A stretch of 64,000 nucleotides of DNA, from positions 1,209,720,609 to 1,209,784,608 of the forward strand of contig OX336388.2 of the NCBI GenBank assembly GCA_946902985.2, written 5' to 3'. The notes under the pieces are model-generated. The model was not told the origin of the DNA. It made no database searches and worked only from the letters and a program-made list of their open reading frames with translations. Within the stretch, counting starts at the first letter, position 1; every line of letters starts with the position of its first letter. Of the stretch, positions 1-8,524 are shown one piece after another. The translations under genes and the position numbers were made by a program. The stretch comes from Meconema thalassinum. Its lineage: Eukaryota; Arthropoda; Insecta; Orthoptera; Tettigoniidae.

Positions 1-2
1 AG

Positions 3-329
3 GAGGTAGCGTGGTATGATACGCTGTCAGCAAGTGAAAAAGAGATTTTTAGTTGCGAGATTTTGGAGTTGGTGAGAGACCCGTGCCACGCTCAAGAGAT
101 TACTTTTAACGGGGTGACGGAACATAATTTAAATATAATAATTGAAAAACTCAGAGCGATCGGGTTAAGGTCACTCAACCTGCTTGATCTTCCTCCCAAC
201 TCGTTCGATCCTTCATTAGCGGAGGAGGTTATGGCAGTGTTTGATCGCTCATTAGTGGAAGAAGAACATCGAGTGGAAGAAGAAGAAGAAGATGATGATG
301 ATGATGATGATGTTCAAATTTTAAATTAA
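3..329 (+). CDS. hypothetical acidic-tailed protein, 5' truncated by window edge
   Basis: The frame is open from the first bases of the window to a TAA at 327-329, with no in-frame stop, so the true start lies outside. The visible ~108 residues are mixed and leucine-rich, followed by a run of about a dozen Glu and Asp (GAA/GAT repeats, 267-312). I do not recognise a family. It is on the opposite strand to the other Polinton genes and converges on the integrase. It may be a Polinton gene at the integrase end or unrelated flanking sequence. The acidic tail is partly a simple repeat and carries little information. Coding status is moderately supported by the long open frame in AT-rich DNA. Confidence 0.4.
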   Translation, partial: EVAWYDTLSASEKEIFSCEILELVRDPCHAQEITFNGVTEHNLNIIIEKLRAIGLRSLNLLDLPPNSFDPSLAEEVMAVFDRSLVEEEHRVEEEEEDDDDDDDVQILN

Positions 330-633
330 ATTAAATGGACGGTGGACAGTGGTTTGCTTTAAAAAAATTGTGCAGTGTAAATTTTTTTAAAAAAATATAT
401 ATTTATTTGATCATTTGTGGTTTACATTAATTATATAATATGAAATAGTGAAAAATGATATGATCTTCATTCTTAAAGTGGTAAGTAGTTCTTTTTCCAA
501 CAAGCTGCAGAGAATTGAAGATGCTGTGTTGTTTGCAGAGTGGAATATGCTGGTCATGTGCACGGGTAAGTACAATCATTCTTTTCTTTCTTGCGTGTGT
601 TGGTTTTAGTGAGCTGAAAAATATATATAGAGA

Positions 634-695
<62 letters not shown>

Positions 696-729
696 TGCGA
701 GGAATTAAAAAAAACTTACACTGTTGTAA
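330..729. other. AT-rich non-coding stretch with (AAT)n microsatellite
   Basis: No supportable gene. An (ATA)n/(AAT)n microsatellite runs at about 638-691. Several homopolymer A and T runs lie at 360-400. This separates the plus-strand acidic ORF from the minus-strand integrase, so it is where convergent transcripts would end. Confidence 0.6.
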
Positions 730-1648
730 TTAGAAGATATTTTTGTTGGGGATCCAAGAGTTGTGAGTTGAATCGAATCCAAGCCAAGATACGAAGGCTC
801 GGGTTCCTTTTCTACGTAGTACTTTGTCGACTAAGTAAATATTAGGATGTTTTGTTCGTTGTAACTCTGCTTCATAAAACGCTCCAAATATCTGCAAATT
901 TTTATTATCTTTTAAAAGATATGTTCGTGGATTAGTATTTTGAACTTTATAAATTGTAAATAATTCCGTTGTCCAATTAGCTTCGTAGCCCTTAGTGAAG
1001 TGTTTCTTGATTTTTGATATTCTTACAATGTCACCGATTTTATATTTTGGTTTTCTTAAAGTTTCATTATATTGTGTTGGCAAGCTGGGTGGATTGTTTC
1101 TTTTTACATCAATAGGTTTCATGCCGATGCTGCGATGTATTTTGTGATTATACTTTACTAGTAACTCAGGCAAAATATGTACCCATCGGTAAGAACCTCG
1201 TGTTGTGAATTCTTTCCCACATCGATTCCTTAAGAGTTCGATTAAATCTTTCTACCACGCTCGCTTTAATGGAGCTCCCAGTGGAATAATGCTTTAGATT
1301 TTGTTTCTGAGACCATGTTTTGAATTCACTGTTATAAAATTCCGTTCCTCGATCGGTGTGAAAATAATTGGGCAATCTTTTACTTTGAGAATAAACGAAT
1401 TTTAAGCTTTTTACAATCTCACTTCCTTTTTTGGTTTTAAGAGGAATTGCCCATGCATATTTCGAGTAAACGTCAATAATGGTTAATAAATATTTAAATC
1501 CATTATTCCATTTTGCAAGTTTGAACATGTCCACAAGGTCAGCTTCATGGAGGTCATCGATTCCTTTGCTAATAACACGTCGTCTTTTAAACTTTTTTCT
1601 AAGCGGTGCGTGAAGTTCTTTTGCAATTTCTCGTCTGATTTCGTTCAT
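730..1648 (-). pseudogene. Polinton integrase (rve core plus chromodomain), frameshifted
   Basis: Two overlapping minus-strand frames form one integrase. The upstream part (1166-1648) has the retroviral-type DDE core: the first Asp in TIIDVYSKYAW, the second in HTDRGTEF and the Glu in VVERFNRTLK. The downstream part (730-1173) starts with a continuation of the core (KYNHKIHRSIGMKP), then an SH3-like strand region (PKYKIGDIVRI), and ends in a chromodomain (VDKVLRRKGTRAFVSWLGF...SWIP). The frame changes at roughly 1185-1205. Integrases of this type join the linear element to host DNA and leave 6-bp target duplications. The chromodomain may steer integration toward marked chromatin. The N-terminal zinc-binding region is not evident, so the gene may also be truncated at its start. 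Identity is firm, function is lost. Confidence 0.92.
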
Positions 1649-1709
1649 AGTTATTTTCCAAACAATGTTTTATAACATACTGTGCATTGTTTTACAAACG
1701 TTTGAATTT

Positions 1710-2619
1710 TTATTCAATATATCCTGCATTTCTTAGTTCTTCTTCAATTGCAAAGATTTCGCTGTCGAGTCCTGTGTGACCTGCAGCTTTCGATGCAATT
1801 AATTTTTTAAGTCTTGATACCAATTTGTTTGGTTCATTCCAGTGAACGAATTCAATATTGTTTCCGCCTTCAAATTTCCAAATGGCTTGTGGCGTGATGT
1901 GTTTTTTTTTGACCATATCCAGTATGCATCGTAGTATTTGCTTCTTCTTCATTTTCATCTGCTGTTTTTATAATTCTATCTATGTCTTCAGTGAGAAGGG
2001 GTTCAATTATATGTCTATACTTATAAGATTGCGTTCCTCTTGGAGCTGCATTGCTTGTATAATTTCTTTTGTGCACGTTTGAAACATTTAATAATTTCAA
2101 ATATGAACTTAAATCACTCCTATCTATTAGAGTGGGGTCTGGTACTTTCCTTTGAATCAATTCAAGTAGACCTTCTGTAATAGGAAATTTTTCACCACCA
2201 ACTTTTATCCACTTTTTATCAAAGAAAACTCGTTCACGTCCCAAGTATTTTTTATAATTTCTTATCGTTATACCATATGTTCTATCCACGTTTTGTTTAA
2301 TGAACGGATCAAAGTAGCGGTTAAGTAGTGAAATTATTTTGATGCTATCTCCATCTTCTTCGTCTGAAGTAGCAGTGGATTCAGAATCGTCATATTTTCC
2401 TTTTCTTTTTCGATTTTCTTTATTTTGAGTTGACGTATTAGCAATAGCTAAAAGTTGATTTAATGAACTTGTTACTGGTTTAAAGTTAGTCTCTATATCT
2501 AATTCTTTTCGTCTAACATCATTTTGAAGTGAAAGATACTTGTCTTTAACATCTTTTTTTAAGCGAGAAAGTTTATCCTTTACTCGACTTTCGGCTTTAA
2601 TCTTCGAGCTCTTCTCCAT
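1710..2619 (-). pseudogene. DUF8207-like Polinton protein, frameshifted
   Basis: The N-terminal ~70 residues are charged and helical, then a Lys/Asp/Glu/Ser-rich linker follows. After it comes a conserved-looking region with TYGITIRNYKKYLG, a stretch on ligand-like W/F positions (FFDKKWIKVGG) and a Tyr-rich YTSNAAPRGTQSYKYRHII segment. This layout matches the uncharacterised DUF8207 family that recurs in arthropod Polintons. The main frame (1870-2619) shifts near 1940-1960 into a second frame (1710-1958) that ends with an acidic helix. Role unknown. Position next to the fibre-like gene and the ATPase suggests a virion or packaging part, but this is inference. The family name is from memory of the motif pattern and would need a profile search. 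Confidence 0.65.
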
Positions 2620-2643
2620 GACTAAACTGAAATTGTGGTTGTT

Positions 2644-4292
2644 TTACTTATTTATAGTATATTCAAAATCGATTTGAAGAGGAAGATCATCAGTTTTATG
2701 TTTTTTCGGGTCTCTAAGTCGAAACTGAATTTCATCTTGCTCTTCAACAACAATATCACTGCCATCCAGTTCAATCTCTTGACGTATATTTAAAATTGCA
2801 TACACAATTGGAGATCTTGGTGAAACAAAAATTGGTTTTAATATGCCTTTGTAGGGAAGTTGATACTGTATGTTATGATTATGAAGCGTGTATACTGGTG
2901 AATGGATTGATGGTGTGTTGGAGAATTTTAGAATAAATTTCGATAAGTTCTTTTTCTTTACTTCATCTTTTAATATACCATATTCTTCTTTGGATGCAGT
3001 AAAACTTCCGAGTGGTTCTTTGTTAACCATTTGCTCAATTTTTTCTAGTTCAGTTTTTAACTTGTTATATTCTTCTTTGGATTCAGCAGCATAACTTTCA
3101 AGATCTTCTTTTTTAACAATATTGAGATTGTTAGCAACACCCTCAATACGAATTTGTAAATTGCTTAAAATTTCTTTTAGTTGATTAACTTCAGTTCGTG
3201 AAGCAGCATAGTGTTCTACAAACCGTTTATTTGTCACATCTTGGTCGTTAACAGGAAACTCAACATTTGTTTGTTTTTGATGTTGTAGATTGTTTACAGT
3301 TTGTTTCAATTGATCAAATTCACGTCGGGAAGCGGCATATTGTTCAACAAACGTCTTATTTGCAACATCGTTATCATATATGGGATTGTTTACGTGAGTA
3401 ATTCGTTTACTCATCATATTTAAAGTTCCACCATCGTCTAAGTTTAAAAAGTTTTGTTTATTAAATTTAGTGATTAAGTCTTCTAGATCTTTTCGAGAGG
3501 CAGCAAAGTTTTCTAAATAATATTTGTTTATTGCATCTAACGAATCGATTGGTGGAGATATGTTTGTTATTCTTCTATTTAACATATCTACAGTTTCATC
3601 ATCTCTGTTTATATTCAAAAGAGATTTTTTAATTTCATCGAGTTCATTTGTTACATGAGTTTTAAGAAAAGAATACGTTACCGCATCTTGATTTTGAATT
3701 GGATCTTTAACATTTCTTATTCTTTTGTTACCCAAGTCGAGAGTATCTTGATCATACGGAAAGTGATCTTCTGAAAATTCTCGCACTAAACCATGAATGA
3801 ATTCTACTCGTTGTAACACTTCGGTTATTCGGGTCTCAAGATATTTTTTATATTCGATGTATGTTGCTGCATTGCAATAAGGTTTACTGCATCATTTGCA
3901 GATGATGGTAAAGCTAAGCCGGCGAGACGTTTGTTTTGAAAGTCAAGTTCTTTTTTCTCTATTTTACAAATTGAAAAAAATAAACCTTTAAGGTCGTTAA
4001 AGTTTCGTTGTATGTCTTCTTTAGACTCGATTTTATTTAGCTCATTCAATAACTTCACTACATAACCTTTGTTGCACGCATCTTCAACATGTATTTGCGT
4101 TCCAACATTTTTTAACCGTTTGCCGTTAATACTTAGATGTCCGTCGCTTGTTGTTGTTTTTAGTTGATTTCTATATTGCACTAGCTTATCATCAACATAT
4201 GATTTAGTTGCAATATCATGTCGTGAAGTCGGTCGTCCGATAGACACATTATTGTTTTTTTTAAACGATGTCATAGTTAAGTTGTTAACCAC
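2644..4292 (-). pseudogene. fibre-like repeat protein with phage-tail-fibre-style repeats, frameshifted
   Basis: Two minus-strand frames (3825-4292 then 2644-3819) make one protein of about 540 residues, with a frame change near 3860-3880. It is built from repeats of the form (L)xxxxKRIxNVxxPIxxxDAxNKxYV, seen for example as LDLGNKRIRNVKDPI, LNMMSKRITHVNNPI and LSINGKRLKNVG. These alternate with helical YAASRxEFxQLK units. The last ~120 residues are non-repetitive and strand-rich, like a globular head. The repeat is the signature seen in shafts of bacteriophage tail fibres, where each repeat adds one strand segment to a trimeric shaft. By analogy this is a trimeric attachment fibre placed beside the ATPase and capsid genes. 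Receptor and function are not known. The frame change shows that the copy is dead. Confidence 0.75.
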
Positions 4293-4340
4293 GCAAAAGC
4301 TATAACACGAATGGGCATTTAGCTCTTTTTGAAGTCATAT

Positions 4341-5070
4341 TTATAACTGAAAATAAACATCAAATCCATTGCGATATCGACCATTTTGTAAATCGCTATC
4401 TTTATCGATAACCAAAAAGCCAAACTTAGAGTTTTGCCAACAATACGAACAAATATCAAAGAACTGATCATAGCTCATATCTGTATTTACATGATCGTTA
4501 TATACGTGACGCAAGTTTGTTCCGTCTTGTTTAAAAAGAATTAAAAAATTAGCGTTATCTCTAATTAGATGTTTAGGTATACAAGAATATGTTTGACAAA
4601 GATAAAATACGTCAACGTTGTGATGACGACCTCTACTGAAATAATCTTTCATGTGTTGTTGTTTATTGCTGGCTACATCATCAAAAACAAATATAGAGTT
4701 TTTTCTAGCCATTTCTGGAGGCATAACTTCATCATTATCGAAAAAAATCACTTTTTATTTCTTTTATGGAGTCCAAAAACTTTTTTAATTCAACATATTT
4801 ACTTTGAGCAAGTGATTTAGAATAAATATAAACGTTTTCAAAACGAACTCCATTTTTATGACACAATACATTTAGCATTACGTTTGTTTTGCCACAGTTC
4901 GATGGACCGCAAATGATACATCGAATTGTGTTCGGTAGTAAAACACCACGCTTTCTTTTTTCACTTTTACTCTGGTTTTCAGCATTAGTAAATGAAATTA
5001 CTGGTAGAGTGTTTGACTGCTTAACAAACTTCAGCATGTCTACGTTTACGTCTGAGAATGCACACTGCAC
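4341..5070 (-). pseudogene. genome-packaging ATPase (FtsK/HerA superfamily), frameshifted
   Basis: The first frame (4735-5070) carries the Walker A motif GPSNCGKT about 45 residues from the start, preceded by LPNTIRCIIC. The second frame (4341-4751) carries the Walker B motif IFVFDDV and, downstream, FYLCQTYSCIP, which fits a sensor/Q-finger region. Together about 240 residues, normal for Polinton ATPases. The enzyme would pump the linear DNA into the preformed capsid. The frame changes at an A/T homopolymer (seven A on the plus strand near 4741-4747), so either a real indel or an assembly error is possible. It lies 16 bases downstream of the IAP stop in the same direction, which suggests one transcription unit. 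Confidence 0.9.
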
Positions 5071-5086
5071 AAAAAATCACATCACA

Positions 5087-5707
5087 TCAACATATATTGC
5101 TTCCACACGTATCATAACTTGTATTATATGGAATAATAGTAGGATTTTCAGGATTTAAATCAACGTTGCCGACGTAAAACCCTCTTAAATATGGACAATA
5201 TGGCGCCCATTTTTCATGATCATTTAAAGGATTATCGTTTTCCCTCCAATTTTCAATTTCAATCTTACAGAATATACATTTCACCTTATCACCATGACAA
5301 GTATAATAAAATCCTGCTGATGCTAAACAAAATTCGTTTGGACAGGGAAGAGGCCAATTTTGAAAAGTTTTAAGTCTTTCATATTCACATTTCAATTCTA
5401 TGCTAGGAGAAATATTGTTTACGTAGGGGCAAGAAAAAGCCCATTTCTTATGCTCTTCAAACGGATCATCATCTTCTTCCCAATAACTAAGTTGCAGATT
5501 ACAGAAAGCACACCTAACCATATCCTTATATCCATAATAGTAAAATCCTGCAGCTGCTAACCATGCAGTGTTCGGAAAACTGTCTGAAGTCCAGGTCTTA
5601 AATGTTTTTAGCCGATCTCTTTCAGATTTTAAATTCATTTCTTTTTGACTCAATATCATTTGCATTAACTGTTTTTTGGAATACTTTACACAATTAAAAT
5701 ACTTCAT
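5087..5707 (-). CDS. inhibitor of apoptosis protein with two BIR domains, no RING
   Basis: A complete 206-residue frame with an ATG start. Two BIR domains are seen at roughly residues 28-96 and 100-168. Each has the exact zinc-ligand spacing C-x2-C-x16-H-x6-C (CAFC...H...C and CIFC...H...C) and the LAxAGFYY core. There is no C-terminal RING. The last ~30 residues are Asn/Pro-rich and end at a stop 16 bases before the ATPase. In other viruses BIR proteins bind caspases or their antagonists and delay death of infected cells. Without a RING it could not act as a ubiquitin ligase by itself. The gene sits inside the structural block in the same direction and spacing, so it is a true part of this element. 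Capture from an insect or a large DNA virus is inferred. Confidence 0.93.
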   Translation of the reverse strand: MKYFNCVKYSKKQLMQMILSQKEMNLKSERDRLKTFKTWTSDSFPNTAWLAAAGFYYYGYKDMVRCAFCNLQLSYWEEDDDPFEEHKKWAFSCPYVNNISPSIELKCEYERLKTFQNWPLPCPNEFCLASAGFYYTCHGDKVKCIFCKIEIENWRENDNPLNDHEKWAPYCPYLRGFYVGNVDLNPENPTIIPYNTSYDTCGSNIC

Positions 5708-5812
5708 GATGCTGGTTTACTTCACAAAGAAAAAGATGTTCACCACACAAAGCTAAATGTGAACTGAGATGAATCAACAAAACACGTTGGCTAATATGCA
5801 TGATTTGCATGT

Positions 5813-5899
5813 GTTGGGTTGGCCGAGCGGTCTAAGGCGTTAGACTTAAGATCTAATTTTCAGAAATTGAAAGCGAGGGTTCGAATCGCTCACCTGACA
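5813..5899 (+). tRNA. tRNA-Leu (anticodon UAA), possibly decayed
   Basis: Class II tRNA fold. The acceptor stem 5813-5819 pairs with 5892-5898 over 7 bp, including two G-U pairs. The D arm has the usual GGCCGAGCGGTCTAAGGC pattern. The anticodon stem TTAGA/TCTAA is perfect with loop CTTAAGA (anticodon TAA). The variable arm is a 5-bp hairpin (TTTCA/TGAAA). The T loop is TTCGAAT, and the T stem has one G-G mismatch. A box and B box are intact. It lies between the IAP and the next capsid-side ORF, on the strand opposite to the viral genes. The T-stem mismatch suggests a pseudogene or a lightly decayed copy. It has no SINE body or A-rich tail downstream, only (ATT)n. Confidence 0.78.
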
Positions 5900-6220
5900 T
5901 TATTATTATTATTTTATTTACATGTAGAGTGAGGAGGTAATTGATCATTAATAAGAACTTTATTATGAAATGGTACAAAAGACCTTTTCTTCTTTATTCA
6001 TTTAGAATTACAATTAATACAATTTTATTTCTCTTGAAGTAATCTCATTCTTTTTTTAGTTGTCCAGATGAGTGTGGGTGTGTTGAGATGATCTTCTTCT
6101 TTTTAGTTGTCCAGATGATTATTTTCTGTAGACAAAAAAATATACACTGTGTTAAAAAGCAAACTAAAAACAAAATATGTATAGCGGTCAACGACACTAG
6201 TAGATTTAATTAATCACCTT
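5900..6220. other. intergenic stretch with a duplicated 20-bp motif
   Basis: No gene seen. An (ATT)n run follows the tRNA directly. CTTTTTAGTTGTCCAGATGA occurs at about 6054 and again near 6099, a 45-bp spaced direct repeat just downstream of the 227-residue gene on the minus strand, possibly a 3' UTR or terminator duplication. Confidence 0.45.
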
Positions 6221-6904
6221 TTATAGATAGCGATTACAGTTGTCACATTTGCAGCGAAGATGAAACAGTTGAAATTTCCTCTTTAGATGATCTGGTAGAT
6301 GTTCCCACTCTAGACGAATTCGTTGTGGTTCATATATAGTCAGTACGTTTATAGGAAAGTAGTTACAATCAAACTTATTAAAACCTCGAAGTCCATTGTT
6401 TCGAAACTTGTTTATTATCGAACACACGATTTTCATGATGCCATCAGAAGAATTTAACCTATGTTGAACAGTATTGACATTGAATTTAGCACAACTATTG
6501 CTTCCCATTGCTAGAGATGGTAAATGTTTTGGACAATCTGTAGGTAAACGATGGCTATGCCTCAACATTAGGTGTGACATTCCATCAATCGTATTAAGAT
6601 CAAATAATGAGTCGGGGGAAAGTGCTTTTAGTGCAAACAAAGAAAATTCCTGTAGCAAATTATATACAACTAAATATTCATATTTATTCTTAATAGAGTC
6701 AAAAAAAGAAGAAAGAGTTTTTTCACAATATGCTACAACCCATGTGATAACGGGGCTGAATGAAGGTATATTGCCGTTATTTAACATACAGTAAGCAAGT
6801 TCCAAACTGCCGTTTGGTAGCTTGCGAATGTCTGCAACTATTGGTTGCTTCTTATTCCACGTGCCAGCATCAGTAGAAGGAGAGTTTGTTGTTGTCAATT
6901 CCAT
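6221..6904 (-). CDS. hypothetical Polinton protein, 227 aa, with C-terminal Cys cluster
   Basis: An intact frame with an ATG start, in line with its neighbours. I do not recognise the family. Visible features are a Thr/Ser-rich N-terminal 20 residues, a helical hydrophobic middle (about 60-120), and a C-terminal CKCDNCNRYL in which three closely spaced Cys, with His just upstream (FHLRCKC), could bind zinc. It is preceded by the MCP (62 bases upstream in transcription order) and followed by the tRNA and IAP. Position in the capsid block makes a virion or assembly role plausible but unproven. No signal peptide or membrane segment is obvious. Confidence 0.7.
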   Translation of the reverse strand: MELTTTNSPSTDAGTWNKKQPIVADIRKLPNGSLELAYCMLNNGNIPSFSPVITWVVAYCEKTLSSFFDSIKNKYEYLVVYNLLQEFSLFALKALSPDSLFDLNTIDGMSHLMLRHSHRLPTDCPKHLPSLAMGSNSCAKFNVNTVQHRLNSSDGIMKIVCSIINKFRNNGLRGFNKFDCNYFPINVLTIYEPQRIRLEWEHLPDHLKRKFQLFHLRCKCDNCNRYL

Positions 6905-6965
6905 GATTGCAACTAAAGTGAGAATACTTGTTTACTTGCTTGCTTATAACTTAGCAAATATTGGT

Positions 6966-8204
6966 TTAGATAATTACTTCATTCGTTAATGGTCTGTAAG
7001 ATATTTGACGATCATGAATAAGAACACAATAAAGAGTTGTATCTTCAGGTATATTCTCACTTGTCTCGATTTCAATTCGCACATCGACTGAAGATGTATT
7101 CACTGCTTCCACTTGTTCGAGACAATTAATTACAATAATCGGACAATGAGACTTAAATTCATCTCGTGAAACCAGAGTCTCTGAACGAACATCATCGATC
7201 TGATAATATACATTACGAAATTTAACAAACATGTCATACAACTCGCTGTAGTCATTTATGGCAATTTCAGAAGTTGGCATTTCATAGGGATAAAAAATTG
7301 AATTTAAAAAAACTCTTATAGATTTAATGTTACAATGGTCAAAATAGGAAGAGCATGTGTTTAGTAAATTTCTTCTAGTTTGAAAACCTAATAAAAATTG
7401 ACGTGGTCTTTGAGTTTCAGAAGTTGTCATTACAGTCCAACTATATTTAGTTGTTCTAGGAAGAGAAGGCAAGACATGAACATCCCATGATCGAAAACCA
7501 ACCTGAATGGGAATATTTTTCTGCATTAGTTTTAATCTTTTAATTTGTTCTTCGTCCGATAATAATAAAACGGGAATTTTTAGATAAACATTAAATAACT
7601 TGACCTTAGAAAGATCGTTTTCGGTTGTCGATTGCAACGCACGTGCGTCACTTGACGATCGGAGAAGTATTACCTCATGCTTGCAGTTTAAAATCGGCTT
7701 TCTGTAATCCTCTGCTAAACCTAACAGGTTGCTTAAAGGAAGTATTATATGAAAACGTTTTGTGTTACTATCAACAATATTTGCTTCACTTGCTGGTGTT
7801 GTTAAAGGGGGAAAATAACCAGCATTTTGTAAAGCTGTATATTCGTTTTTTGAATATGATGCAAAGGTTTTTATAGAACTTGTTATACCTAGATGACGTG
7901 TACGATCAATTTCTTTACCATTTAACGTGATGCGAATTTCGCTAAAAAGATTAGCCCCAAAATTTTGGTCAGGATGTGCTGTAGTAGAAGCAGCCGGATT
8001 TATGTTAGAAGTAATAATTTGATCTTCTAAGTGAAGAACACCTTCTGATAATAAAACTATGTTTTCTTCATTTTGAATCGGTATTCGAATTTCATCATTA
8101 TTTTCGAATTTATTAGCTGAATAAGGTTGATAAACTCTTTCTTCTCGTCGCACAACTCCGTTGTCAACCTCTCTTTTATCTGTTATGTTAAACATGCTAA
8201 ACAT
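6966..8204 (-). CDS. major capsid protein, double jelly-roll (hexon-like)
   Basis: An intact 412-residue frame. The pattern IRIPIQNEENIVLLSEGVLH, then FSEIRITLNGKEIDRTRHLG with ITSSIKTFASYS, is the hallmark of the insect double-jelly-roll capsid family of Polintons. The middle has FHIILPLSNLLGLAEDYRKP and the C-terminal half the paired strand blocks expected of the second jelly roll, ending in LIHDRQISYRPLTNEVII. Trimers of this protein would tile an icosahedral shell, with the penton protein at the vertices. Length is shorter than adenovirus hexon but usual for insect Polinton copies. No internal stop or shift is present, in contrast with the penton next door. Confidence 0.88.
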   Translation of the reverse strand: MFSMFNITDKREVDNGVVRREERVYQPYSANKFENNDEIRIPIQNEENIVLLSEGVLHLEDQIITSNINPAASTTAHPDQNFGANLFSEIRITLNGKEIDRTRHLGITSSIKTFASYSKNEYTALQNAGYFPPLTTPASEANIVDSNTKRFHIILPLSNLLGLAEDYRKPILNCKHEVILLRSSSDARALQSTTENDLSKVKLFNVYLKIPVLLLSDEEQIKRLKLMQKNIPIQVGFRSWDVHVLPSLPRTTKYSWTVMTTSETQRPRQFLLGFQTRRNLLNTCSSYFDHCNIKSIRVFLNSIFYPYEMPTSEIAINDYSELYDMFVKFRNVYYQIDDVRSETLVSRDEFKSHCPIIVINCLEQVEAVNTSSVDVRIEIETSENIPEDTTLYCVLIHDRQISYRPLTNEVII

Positions 8205-8524
8205 GTTAACAGCTTCAACTATAGATAGAAACTAAATAAGATTAACAATTGCATATATATTTATATTGAAATTAAAGTACGCGATAGCCTAAAGACTGTA
8301 AGAAATGTTTGTTGTTACTCGATAACTGTTTCTTAGATTTCAAGGTGCGATGTCGTTGTTTGTTTTTTTTTACAAATTTTAGCTGATTGATTTATATTAT
8401 TTTTTTCGAATCAGAGTCGACTTCTTTTTTTCAAACTTGAGTATTATATAGTATAACCATATTTGTGATTGTTTTCTAGTAAGCTTACTCAAGTAGAATG
8501 AAAACATAACAGTATTTCATTACT
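8205..8524. other. non-coding gap between MCP and penton genes
   Basis: No gene or structured RNA recognised. The stretch is AT-rich with several T runs (8357-8366, 8400-8406). For minus-strand transcription it holds the penton 3' end and the MCP promoter region. The larger spacing than elsewhere in the block suggests that MCP has its own promoter. Confidence 0.4.

Noticed and set aside
638..691. ORF running through the isoleucine/lysine codons of the (AAT)n tract
   Set aside because: The frame exists only because the microsatellite has no stop in that phase.
5191..5560. Plus-strand ORFs opposite the IAP
   Set aside because: Shadows of the BIR-coding strand. The minus frame has two complete zinc-binding domains.
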